Of a stretch of DNA of 6,550 bases, positions 1 through 5,723 are shown piece after piece. The stretch is taken from positions 1 to 6,550 of the forward strand of contig CAYIYO010000069.1 of the NCBI GenBank assembly GCA_964367715.1, written 5' to 3'. Source of the stretch: CAYIYO01 sp964367715. GTDB taxonomy: Bacteria; Chlamydiota; Chlamydiia; Chlamydiales; Criblamydiaceae. Within the stretch, counting starts at the first letter, position 1. Every line of letters begins with the position of its first letter. A program made the translations under genes and the position numbers. The notes under the pieces are model-generated. The model ran no database searches. It was not told the origin of the DNA and saw only the letters and a list, made by a program, of their open reading frames with translations.

Positions 1-120
1 ATGCAAATCGCTATCTACTTCATCAAAAATGCCAAACTCCAGCATCGCTATCGCGATGAAAACCTTATCAAAAGCACCGTGATAATTATACGCAACTTGT
101 GTATAGCGGACGAGTCCTCC

Positions 121-149
121 TTGAAAGTTTTCTAAAGAGTCGTTATCTT
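121..149 (+). promoter_or_regulatory. Candidate sigma-70-type promoter of dapL
   Basis: A TTGAAA box at 121-126 (5 of 6 to the consensus) is followed by a 17-base spacer and TATCTT at 144-149 (4 of 6). This would start transcription near 156 and give a leader of about 20 bases before the chosen dapL start. The spacing and position fit well, but the call is from consensus matching only. Confidence 0.5.
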
Positions 150-161
150 TTCCATTAAAAT

Positions 162-166
162 AAGGA
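162..166 (+). promoter_or_regulatory. Ribosome binding site that decides the dapL start
   Basis: AAGGA lies 3 bases before the ATG at 170 and 9 bases before the ATG at 176. Only the second spacing is normal. The second start also gives the N-terminus MKRN, which matches my recollection of chlamydial DapL proteins. Confidence 0.55.
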
Positions 167-175
167 CAGATGACG

Positions 176-1351
176 ATGAAAAGAAACAGCAAAATGGTGT
201 CATTAAAGGCAGGGTATCTCTTTCCAGAGATCAATCAACGCAAAAAAACATACCTAGCCGATCATCCACTTGCTAACCTAATCAGTATGGGAATTGGCGA
301 TACCACCCAACCCCTACCCCCTTTCATCACCGCTGCTTTAGTAAACGCTGCCGAAGGATTAGGAACACAATCAGGATATTCCGGGTATGGTCCCGAGCAA
401 GGAAATCTTAATCTAAGAGAACGTATCGCTAATGTTTTTTATCCAGATACAATTGATGCGGAAGATCTTTTCGTTTCAGATGGAGCAAAGTGCGATTTAG
501 GTCGTTTGCAAATGCTTTTCGGTGGAGAGGTTTCCATCGCAGTGCAGGATCCTTCCTATCCCGTTTACATTGAGGGAAGCATAATTAATGGGGTTAAAGA
601 GATTGTACGAATGCCCTGTTTGCCTGAAAACGAATTTTTTCCTGACTTGTCAAATACTCCTCCGACAGATCTCATTTATTTTTGCTCGCCAAACAATCCT
701 ACCGGAACTGCTGCTACACGTGAGCAACTTACCTCTCTTGTTGCCTTTGCTAAAAAAAATCGATCGATCATTATTTTTGATTCTGCTTATGCACACTATA
801 TCCAAGATCCTATTCTTCCTCGGTCCATTTACGAAATAGAAGGAGCCAAAGAGGTGGCGATTGAGGTCGGATCATTTTCCAAGCTGGCCGGATTTACTGG
901 AATTCGCTTAGGATGGGTGGTAGTGCCGAAGGAGTTAAAGTATGAGGATGGAAGCTCTGTTCGTGCGGATTGGAATCGTTTAATTTCGACGGTTTTCAAT
1001 GGAGCTTCTAATATTGCCCAAGCAGGAGGTAGTGCTGTTTTGGAAAAAGAAGGAATGGAAGAAGTTGAGGGGCTTATTTCATTTTATTTAGAGAATGCAC
1101 GGATGATTAAAGAAGCGCTTGAGGAACGAGGTGAGGAAGTGTTTGGTGGAGAAGATGCGCCTTATTTATGGGTCCGTATTAAGGGAAAAAGCTCTTGGGA
1201 AGCATTTCAGCATTTTTTAGAAGAAAATCATATTGTCACCACCCCAGGTTCGGGCTTTGGAGAAGGAGGAGAGGGTTTTGTCCGGTTTAGCGCATTTAAT
1301 CGCCGAGAGCAAATTTTGGAGGCGATTGACCGATTGAAAGTGTTGGTGTAG
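176..1351 (+). CDS. dapL: LL-diaminopimelate aminotransferase (DapL)
   Basis: This cytoplasmic PLP enzyme converts tetrahydrodipicolinate to LL-diaminopimelate, using glutamate as amino donor. It is the one-step route to diaminopimelate known from plants and Chlamydiae, and it feeds lysine and peptidoglycan synthesis. The 391-residue protein is a class I/II fold aminotransferase of normal family length. Visible signatures are IGDTTQPLP (residues 40-48), GYGPEQG (71-77), SDGAKCDLGRLQ (101-112), SPNNPTGT (171-178), and FDSAY with the PLP-ring Asp202 and Tyr205. The PLP-binding Lys236 lies in SFSKLAGFTGIRLGW, and the substrate-carboxylate Arg370 in FVRFSAF. The start at 176 is preferred to the ATG at 170 because of ribosome-site spacing and family N-terminus. 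The gene has its own promoter candidate, and the next gene follows 112 bases later with a separate one. All key residues are present, so I expect an active enzyme. Confidence 0.95.
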   Translation: MKRNSKMVSLKAGYLFPEINQRKKTYLADHPLANLISMGIGDTTQPLPPFITAALVNAAEGLGTQSGYSGYGPEQGNLNLRERIANVFYPDTIDAEDLFVSDGAKCDLGRLQMLFGGEVSIAVQDPSYPVYIEGSIINGVKEIVRMPCLPENEFFPDLSNTPPTDLIYFCSPNNPTGTAATREQLTSLVAFAKKNRSIIIFDSAYAHYIQDPILPRSIYEIEGAKEVAIEVGSFSKLAGFTGIRLGWVVVPKELKYEDGSSVRADWNRLISTVFNGASNIAQAGGSAVLEKEGMEEVEGLISFYLENARMIKEALEERGEEVFGGEDAPYLWVRIKGKSSWEAFQHFLEENHIVTTPGSGFGEGGEGFVRFSAFNRREQILEAIDRLKVLV

Positions 1352-1404
1352 AAAAATAAGCGCAGATCAAATTCCCAAATTTTGAATCACGAGCGGTATA
1401 TATC

Positions 1405-1433
1405 TTGTTAAAAATAATTTTTTTCTTTATCCT
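1405..1433 (+). promoter_or_regulatory. Candidate promoter of the 148-residue hypothetical gene
   Basis: TTGTTA at 1405-1410, a 17-base spacer and TATCCT at 1428-1433 resemble the dapL promoter in form (4 of 6 matches in each box). The implied transcription start near 1440 falls inside the left arm of the inverted repeat at 1433-1460. Either the true start is further upstream or the hairpin does not form in full. The rest of the 1352-1463 gap is AT-rich and shows no clear terminator for dapL. Confidence 0.35.
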
Positions 1434-1460
1434 CTCTATTTTTAATTAAAAAATAGGAGA
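1433..1460 (+). promoter_or_regulatory. AU-rich inverted repeat covering the ribosome binding site
   Basis: The left arm TCTCTATTTTT (1433-1443) is complementary to AAAAATAG plus AGA (1449-1456 and 1458-1460), with a single bulged G at 1457 and a five-base loop. The inner 8 base pairs are perfect. The right arm contains AGGAGA (1455-1460), the ribosome binding site of the gene starting at 1464. The mRNA hairpin would therefore mask the site. The stem is almost all A-U and probably weak. It could also be a by-product of AT-rich sequence. Confidence 0.4.
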
Positions 1461-1463
1461 TTT

Positions 1464-1910
1464 ATGGCTGTTCCCGTCTTACACTGTTATAATTATGAAT
1501 TACAATTAGGGCAAACCTATCTCAAAGACATCTTTAAGAAATATGGTAAATTTTTACTTCAAAATGTGGCAAAAAATGAGTTTTTTGTTAAAGAAAAAGA
1601 AAAAAAAGTTATCTCAGTCATGCAGCAGTTGGGTCTTAAAAAAAACGATTTAATACTTGTTCGTTGCGTAGCTCCGCATGAACGCCGTTTTCAGGTCGTC
1701 CAGCTTGTTAATTTAAGCGTGGAAAAGATTGCTGATGATTTGAATAGTTGTTTTCCTGAATGGGAGGATGAATTACAAGAAACAGTTTATCGAGTGAATC
1801 ATTTGATTGTTAGAACTACTTTTTTTTCTTCAACAAGCATACCCATCAATTTCGATCGGTATTATGTTTTTAATAGCGCTGCTATTAGTTCGAGTGAACC
1901 TGAGCGGTAG
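1464..1910 (+). CDS. Hypothetical protein of 148 residues
   Basis: I do not recognise this family. The protein starts MAVPVLHCYNYELQLGQ. It has no signal peptide or membrane segment, so it is probably cytoplasmic. Residues 20-60 are rich in lysine and glutamate (for example VKEKEKKVISVM) and look helical. Residues 61-90 (NDLILVRCVAPHERRFQVV) look like alternating strands, and 90-115 look helical and acidic. Support for a real gene is an AGGAGA ribosome site 3 bases upstream, a promoter candidate, and a 148-codon open frame on its own strand. The coding sequence is more AT-rich than its neighbours, with long A and T runs. The last 16 codons are antisense to the end of the converging kinase-like gene. 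The serine-rich tail (SAAISSSEPER) may therefore be shaped by that overlap. Confidence 0.6.
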   Translation: MAVPVLHCYNYELQLGQTYLKDIFKKYGKFLLQNVAKNEFFVKEKEKKVISVMQQLGLKKNDLILVRCVAPHERRFQVVQLVNLSVEKIADDLNSCFPEWEDELQETVYRVNHLIVRTTFFSSTSIPINFDRYYVFNSAAISSSEPER

Positions 1911-2737
1911 CCAATTCCAAAGGTATTGTAGTTGTTAAGTGCGTGATAGAGAGAGTACAAGTTTTGTCTCTCTTCAAAACCTTTTGCCTTTGGAATGATC
2001 GCGTGGTAGGCATCGAAAAAGGCGTGGGAAAACTCTTTTTCTTTGTCTATTAGGCAAAGGTCCGCTTCATGGTGTCCATAGTAGGAAGCGGGGTCAAATA
2101 TCAGCGGCTTCCCTTCTGCGTCGGTTGCGGTGTTATCTTCGCAGAGATTTCCGTGTAGAAGAGACGGAGTGATGGAGACTCCTTCAAAAAAAGAAGGCAG
2201 CTTTTCGATGACCTGTTCTCCTAATTCAATCAGTTCTGTATCTTGAAAGTGCTCTTCCACTATTTGTAGTTGCCATTCGAGCCGTTGCTTTTGAAAAAAG
2301 GGGATCCACTCTTTCGACCAGTGATTGAGTTGCTGTGTCGTGCCAAGGGTGTTGTTTAATTCGAATCCGAAGCGCTTTTCTTTGCTGGCGAGATGCAAGT
2401 GGGCTAATTGTTCTCCTAAAAGGGCCATGCTCTTTTTTGTGTGAGGAAAGAGAGGGATGTACTCTACAATAAGAAACGTTTCTTCTTTGCATGTGCCAAA
2501 ATATTCGGGATGAGGAACGCGGATAGTGTCTGTTTCGTCAATCAATTGTAACGCGTGGGCTTCTGCGGCGAATGCATTGATATCTTCGGTATGTTGTGTT
2601 TTAACAAAAAATGTACCCTTGTCGGTTTCGTGTCTAAAAAATTGATTTACATCTCCTTGAATCGTTTCATCCGGACCCTGCAGCTGCATGCATTCAATCT
2701 TTTTTGCCAGAGCTTTTTCTATTGCGTTTGTAATCAT
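1862..2737 (-). CDS. Fructosamine/ketosamine-3-kinase family protein with altered catalytic motif
   Basis: The 291-residue protein is full length for the fructosamine-3-kinase (protein deglycation) family, which phosphorylates sugar adducts on lysines so that they fall off. Family features run in order: FFVKTQH with the ATP-binding Lys46, a likely partner Glu59 in AEAHAL, VPHPEYFG (74-81), hinge VEYI (91-94), GEQLAHLH (108-115), RFGFELNNTLGTTQ (122-135), W and FFQKQRLEWQL (144-157), LLHGNLCEDN (193-202), FDPASYYGHHEAD (214-226) and a helical C-terminus. The family's catalytic HGD is HGN here: residue 197 is encoded by AAT at 2149-2147 on the minus strand. The downstream metal-binding Asp215 is kept. 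Activity is thus doubtful although the fold is intact. No clear ribosome site precedes the ATG at 2737, but the N-terminus aligns with the family. Its 3' end overlaps the hypothetical gene on the other strand by 49 bases. Confidence 0.85.
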   Translation of the reverse strand: MITNAIEKALAKKIECMQLQGPDETIQGDVNQFFRHETDKGTFFVKTQHTEDINAFAAEAHALQLIDETDTIRVPHPEYFGTCKEETFLIVEYIPLFPHTKKSMALLGEQLAHLHLASKEKRFGFELNNTLGTTQQLNHWSKEWIPFFQKQRLEWQLQIVEEHFQDTELIELGEQVIEKLPSFFEGVSITPSLLHGNLCEDNTATDAEGKPLIFDPASYYGHHEADLCLIDKEKEFSHAFFDAYHAIIPKAKGFEERQNLYSLYHALNNYNTFGIGYRSGSLELIAALLKT

Positions 2738-2749
2738 TTTTTAATTTAC

Positions 2750-2778
2750 TTGGGGTTATTTCTTTTATATTCTATATA
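2750..2778 (+). promoter_or_regulatory. Candidate promoter of the exported protein-SET-glpD operon
   Basis: TTGGGG at 2750-2755, a 17-base spacer and TATATA at 2773-2778 lie upstream of the first gene of the trio. Transcription would begin near 2785. The -35 box is weak (3 of 6) and the region is so AT-rich that chance matches are common. The same 76-base gap must also hold the leftward promoter of the kinase-like gene, for which I see no clear boxes. Confidence 0.35.
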
Positions 2779-2813
2779 TCAAATTCAAGAGCAATCTATT
2801 TTTTGGAGTTGAA

Positions 2814-3047
2814 ATGGAAAAAACAATTCTATTCTCGATGATGGGGATTTTTTGTATCTGTGGTAATGGTGAGGCTTCGTGTTATAAATGCGAGGTGATC
2901 AAAGAGCGTAATGCTAAGGCTCCTCCTCCCAAACATGAATATTACGATGATTACCTGAAAGAGCTACGCGAAGACGGCGTTCCTTTGCCCGGTGAAATAT
3001 CATTCGAAGAAGAAGCTGATGCTGCCGACACCCCCTCAAAAAAATGA
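2814..3047 (+). CDS. Small predicted exported protein with CxxC motif
   Basis: This is a 77-residue protein of unknown family. It begins MEK followed by a hydrophobic stretch, TILFSMMGIFCICG (residues 4-17). A plausible signal peptidase I site lies after Ala21 (GEA/SC). Cys23 looks like a weak lipoprotein site, because Glu20 sits where Leu is usual. The mature part starts with a CYKC motif (23-26). A proline and tyrosine region follows (APPPKHEYYDDYLKEL), then an acidic tail (FEEEADAAD). The CxxC could bind a metal or form a disulfide outside the cytoplasm. A good ribosome site (GGAG at 2805-2808, 5 bases before the ATG) supports translation. Its 3' end overlaps the SET gene in another frame and ends in an A7 tract directly followed by TGA. 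It may be an independent small gene or the frame-broken front of the next one. Confidence 0.6.
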   Translation: MEKTILFSMMGIFCICGNGEASCYKCEVIKERNAKAPPPKHEYYDDYLKELREDGVPLPGEISFEEEADAADTPSKK

Positions 3048-3651
3048 ACAGCCAGTTATTGTCGTTGGCAAGTCGGGAAGGCGTGCCTTCACAAGAGAGG
3101 CATTTCAGCAAAAAAGTGGACTTATTTATACGCCTCATCTGCAATTTGCTTCTGAAAAGCTACACCAAGAAATAAAGCAACGCTCTAAAGCAGCAGTTGC
3201 GCTCCAAAAAGTTAGCATTCGTCCTGCCCTTTTAGGCAAAAAATATCGTGAAAAAATAGAAGAGGGGGCTGTTAATCGCGTCTACATCAAATGGATAGAA
3301 CAGGATGTTGGACTAGGTCTTTTTGCGGATCGTGACTTTTCTTCCGAAGAATATGTTGGCGAATACACGGGCATCGTGCGGAAATGTTGGATGTTTTTCT
3401 CTGGTTGCAATGATTATTGTTTTAGATATCCTCTCTATCGCATAGGACCTCGTATTTATACGGTTGATGCGACGCAGTATTGCAACGAAACAAGCTTCAT
3501 GAACCACTCAGACACTCCTAATTGCGAAGCTGTTGTAGTCTGGTATCAAGACCTCTTTCATATCTGCATCCGCACGTTGAGAACGATTGCAAAAGATGAA
3601 GAGCTGACTTTTGATTATGGAATTAAAAAATATGAAAGACGAACAGTATGA
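3019..3651 (+). CDS. SET-domain protein lysine methyltransferase (chlamydial type)
   Basis: SET proteins transfer methyl groups from S-adenosylmethionine to protein lysines. Chlamydial members have been reported to act on the bacterial histone-like protein Hc1 or, when secreted, on host histones. The target here is unknown. With the ATG at 3019 the protein has 210 residues: a basic N-terminus of about 85 residues without a known domain, then the SET domain. Visible motifs are GLGLFA (98-103), GEYTG (114-118), NDYCFRYP (131-138), FMNHSDTPNCE (160-170, with the SAM-binding NHS) and EELTFDYG (194-201, with catalytic Tyr200). No post-SET cysteine cluster follows. The start is uncertain: a GTG at 2992 gives 219 residues with no ribosome site, while the ATG at 3019 follows purine-rich AAGAAG and overlaps the upstream gene less. 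The 3' end overlaps glpD by 20 bases, suggesting translational coupling. Confidence 0.88.
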   Translation: MLPTPPQKNEQPVIVVGKSGRRAFTREAFQQKSGLIYTPHLQFASEKLHQEIKQRSKAAVALQKVSIRPALLGKKYREKIEEGAVNRVYIKWIEQDVGLGLFADRDFSSEEYVGEYTGIVRKCWMFFSGCNDYCFRYPLYRIGPRIYTVDATQYCNETSFMNHSDTPNCEAVVVWYQDLFHICIRTLRTIAKDEELTFDYGIKKYERRTV

Positions 3652-5140
3652 CATGATTGTGATCGGTGGCGGCATCAATGGTGTGGCAATTGGGCGGGAT
3701 GCTGCGCTGCGCGGACTTAAGGTCTTACTCCTTGAAAAGGAGGATTTTTCTAGTGGGGCGAGCAGTAAAACATCAAAATTGGCGCATGGAGGCATTCGAT
3801 ATCTCGAGAGCCTACAGTTTTTTTTGGTGCGCGAATGCTTACAGGAAAGAGATCTTCTTTTAGAAAATGCGCCTCATCTTGTTAAGTCTCTTAAGTTTAT
3901 TTATCCTGTCTATAAAGGGGATTTGCGTCCGCTTTGGAAAATTAAGCTGGGACTCTTCCTCTACGACTGCTTAAAAGGAACGAGTATTCTGCCTCGCCAT
4001 CGCTCTACTTCCCCAGAGGAAATTCGTCACCTTTTTCCTTCTCTTAAAGCAGAAGGACTTAAAGGAGGTTGCCTTTACTATGATGCGTTGATGCAGGACG
4101 AGCGTCTTGTCATAGAAAATATGCGTTCAGCAGAAGAAGCAGGAGCCGTCTGCCGCAATTATTGCGAAGTGACCTCCTTAATAAAAGATAACGGGCGCGT
4201 CACCGGTGTAAAATACCGCGATCGACTTCATCGTAAAGAAGAAAAAATTGCGCATGCCCGCTACGTCATTAATGCAACGGGCGCCTGGTCGAATGGAATT
4301 TTACAGATGGATACCCCTTCTCCGAAGGTCGGAGTCCGCCCAACTAAAGGCATTCATTTAATTCTTCCTCAGATGAATAAAGACCATGCGTTGATTTTAT
4401 CGGCACCGCAAGACAATCGCATTTTTTTTCTCATTCCTTGGAACGGTTACAGCATTTTAGGAACGACCGACAGTCCTTATCAGGGAGATCTCAATAAACT
4501 AGAGGTGCTGCCTGAAGAGATGCATTATCTTTTAGACGCCCTCAGTCACTATTTTCCTCATGCTCCGTTAGATGAAAATGCGATTATTTCGACTTTTGTC
4601 GGACTGCGTCCTTTGGTCGACCATCATCTGGCAAAAGCAAATCTAGGTAGAGAACATTATATTGAAGCTTCTTCATCCGGACTCGTGACGGTGCTGGGTG
4701 GAAAATATACGACGCATCGTAAAATGGCGGAAGAGGCTGTTGACACGGCTCTTGGAAGAGAAGAAAGGCTGCGACATCCTTCCGTGACAAAAAATCGTAC
4801 ACTACACGGAGGAGGTAAATGCTCTTCGCTAGAACGTCTTAACGGCAGTCTATCCCAAGAGACATTGAATCATTTGATTGCCACTTATGGCAGCGCTGCT
4901 TCAGAAGTATTGGCCATCATTCATGAAAATCCTGCCGAAGCAAAGCAGCTTTGTCCACACCATCCACACCTTCTCGGAGAAGTCACGCATGCCATTGAAA
5001 ATGAGCATGCGCAACAACTAGATGACTGGTTTTTTAGAAGAACCTCTATCGGCTATTCTCCGTGCAAAGGCTGCAATAGTCGAGGTCTCATCGCCGCTAA
5101 ATTTGATGCAGTTCAGCAAGCAAATTCTTCCACACTATAG
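3632..5140 (+). CDS. glpD: Aerobic glycerol-3-phosphate dehydrogenase (FAD-dependent)
   Basis: GlpD oxidises sn-glycerol 3-phosphate to dihydroxyacetone phosphate and passes electrons through FAD to membrane quinones. It links glycerol lipid breakdown to glycolysis and respiration. The 502 residues match the usual length of about 500. An FAD-binding Rossmann motif, IVIGGGINGVAIGRDAALRG, is at residues 9-28. The family signature SSKTSKLAHGGIRYLE is at 44-59. NATGAWSN (214-221), GTTDSPYQGD (277-286), FVGLRPLV (322-329) and LGGKYTTHRKMAEEAVD (355-371) follow. A C-terminal helical DAO_C-type domain (about 380-470) includes the DDWFFRRT segment. Earlier starts (TTG at 3611, ATG at 3617) lie deeper in the SET gene. 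The ATG at 3632 places MKDEQYDMIVIGGG like other members. The tail carries a CxxC (Cys478, Cys481) that I do not recall as a general family feature. The stop overlaps the converging tpx gene. Confidence 0.95.
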   Translation: MKDEQYDMIVIGGGINGVAIGRDAALRGLKVLLLEKEDFSSGASSKTSKLAHGGIRYLESLQFFLVRECLQERDLLLENAPHLVKSLKFIYPVYKGDLRPLWKIKLGLFLYDCLKGTSILPRHRSTSPEEIRHLFPSLKAEGLKGGCLYYDALMQDERLVIENMRSAEEAGAVCRNYCEVTSLIKDNGRVTGVKYRDRLHRKEEKIAHARYVINATGAWSNGILQMDTPSPKVGVRPTKGIHLILPQMNKDHALILSAPQDNRIFFLIPWNGYSILGTTDSPYQGDLNKLEVLPEEMHYLLDALSHYFPHAPLDENAIISTFVGLRPLVDHHLAKANLGREHYIEASSSGLVTVLGGKYTTHRKMAEEAVDTALGREERLRHPSVTKNRTLHGGGKCSSLERLNGSLSQETLNHLIATYGSAASEVLAIIHENPAEAKQLCPHHPHLLGEVTHAIENEHAQQLDDWFFRRTSIGYSPCKGCNSRGLIAAKFDAVQQANSSTL

Positions 5141-5629
5141 CTGTGCGAATAACTTATCGTAGTCGGGTTCATGTGTAATTTCGCTCACTTGCTCTGTGTA
5201 AAGAACTTTGTTCTCCTCATCTAGCAGGATGACCGCACGCGCACAAAGGCCTTTTAACGGACCGTCGGTAATTTCAACCCCGTACTCTTTAGGAAAATCA
5301 CTGCGAAATGCTGACAATACGCGCGCATCATCCAATCCTTCTGCTTTGCAAAAACGGCTTTGAGCAAAAGGAAGATCCATCGAAATATTAATTAAAATGA
5401 GATCGTCCTTTCCAGCAAGTTTTTTATAAAATGTTTTTGCTGAAAGTCCGCACGTATGTGTATCTAAACTAGGAACAATATTGAGTATCTTTTTTTTATG
5501 CGGCAATGAGGACAGTGACTCTTCAGAAAGATCCTGCTTCACTAACCGAAACTCAGGCGCGATACTCCCTTTTTTAGGAAGTTCTCCACATGTATGAATG
5601 GGTTTTTCTTTTAGGGTCACTATTGCCAT
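5135..5629 (-). CDS. tpx: Thiol peroxidase (Tpx, atypical 2-Cys peroxiredoxin)
   Basis: Tpx reduces hydrogen peroxide and organic peroxides and is recycled by thioredoxin. The protein has 164 residues, close to the family norm. The N-terminus MAIVTLKEKPIHTCGELPKKG and the segment SIAPEFRLV are typical. The peroxidatic Cys60 lies in VPSLDTHTCGLS, with Thr57 in the TxxC motif. The resolving Cys94 lies in QSRFCKAEGL, and the conserved active-site Arg131 in LCARAVILLD. All catalytic residues are present. An extra cysteine is found at position 14 (HTCGE). A strong ribosome site, AAGGAG at 5641-5636, sits 6 bases before the start and settles it. The gene converges on glpD with a 6-base overlap of the reading frames and no room for a terminator between them. 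It diverges from the inositol-monophosphatase gene. Confidence 0.96.
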   Translation of the reverse strand: MAIVTLKEKPIHTCGELPKKGSIAPEFRLVKQDLSEESLSSLPHKKKILNIVPSLDTHTCGLSAKTFYKKLAGKDDLILINISMDLPFAQSRFCKAEGLDDARVLSAFRSDFPKEYGVEITDGPLKGLCARAVILLDEENKVLYTEQVSEITHEPDYDKLFAQL

Positions 5630-5635
5630 CGTCTG

Positions 5636-5641
5636 CTCCTT
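5636..5641 (-). promoter_or_regulatory. Strong ribosome binding site of tpx
   Basis: Read on the minus strand, this is AAGGAG, 6 bases before the ATG at 5629-5627. It is the best-formed ribosome site in the window and suggests efficient translation of thiol peroxidase. Confidence 0.7.
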
Positions 5642-5666
5642 GATGAATCTTTTTTTAAATAGAGAG

Positions 5667-5692
5667 GTTTGCTATACGCAAGTATACCGAAC
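5667..5692. promoter_or_regulatory. Imperfect palindrome between tpx and the IMPase gene
   Basis: Arms of 11 bases (GTTTGCTATAC and GTATACCGAAC) flank a 4-base GCAA centre. They are complementary at 9 of 11 positions, and the inner 5 pairs (TATAC/GTATA) are perfect. The element sits mid-way between two divergent genes, where an operator or overlapping promoters would be expected. I could not assign clean -35/-10 pairs in either direction. It might be an operator, for example for peroxide control of tpx, or only a weak hairpin. Confidence 0.35.
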
Positions 5693-5723
5693 GTGACTGA
5701 CAAAAATATCGAATAGGGAATTT

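Larger units (their letters stand above)
1..234 (-). other. Unassigned minus-strand open frame, running off the window start
   Basis: Read on the minus strand, this frame has no stop from about 234 down to base 1. Between about 150 and 1 it looks coding: many codons start with G or A, and it contains NFQGGLVRYTQVAYNYHG followed by MLEFGIFDEVDSDLH at the edge. It has no convincing start. The only in-frame ATG is at 45-43, and the sole upstream alternative, a TTG at 234-232, lies inside dapL. An AAGGAGGA ribosome-site-like sequence occurs on this strand, but no start codon follows it at a usable distance. It could be the beginning of a leftward gene starting at 45, a decayed remnant, or chance. 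I recognise no family. Confidence 0.25.

Noticed and set aside
1..136. Plus-strand 44-codon frame starting with ATG at base 1
   Set aside because: It is short and has no visible upstream context. Its codon pattern looks less coding than the opposite strand, and it ends before the dapL promoter.
588..839. 83-residue plus-strand frame inside dapL
   Set aside because: It is a shadow frame of a well-supported enzyme. Its translation is leucine- and phenylalanine-rich only because of the frame offset.
1365..1385. Possible terminator stem (CAAATT / AATTTG-like) after dapL
   Set aside because: The pairing is short, A-T only and imperfect. It has no GC stem with a following T run.
2226..2492. 88-residue minus-strand frame inside the kinase-like gene
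   Set aside because: It is out of frame with a clear family match on the same strand and has no ribosome site or recognisable domain.
4058..4068. Near-perfect anti-ribosome sequence AAAGGAGG inside glpD
   Set aside because: It encodes the conserved GLKGGCLYYD segment. The following ATGs open only frames already explained by glpD, so there is no sign of an internal gene.
4803..4820. GGAGGAGGT followed by ATG inside glpD
   Set aside because: The out-of-frame ATG opens only about 7 codons before a stop. The motif is explained by the glycine run HGGGK.
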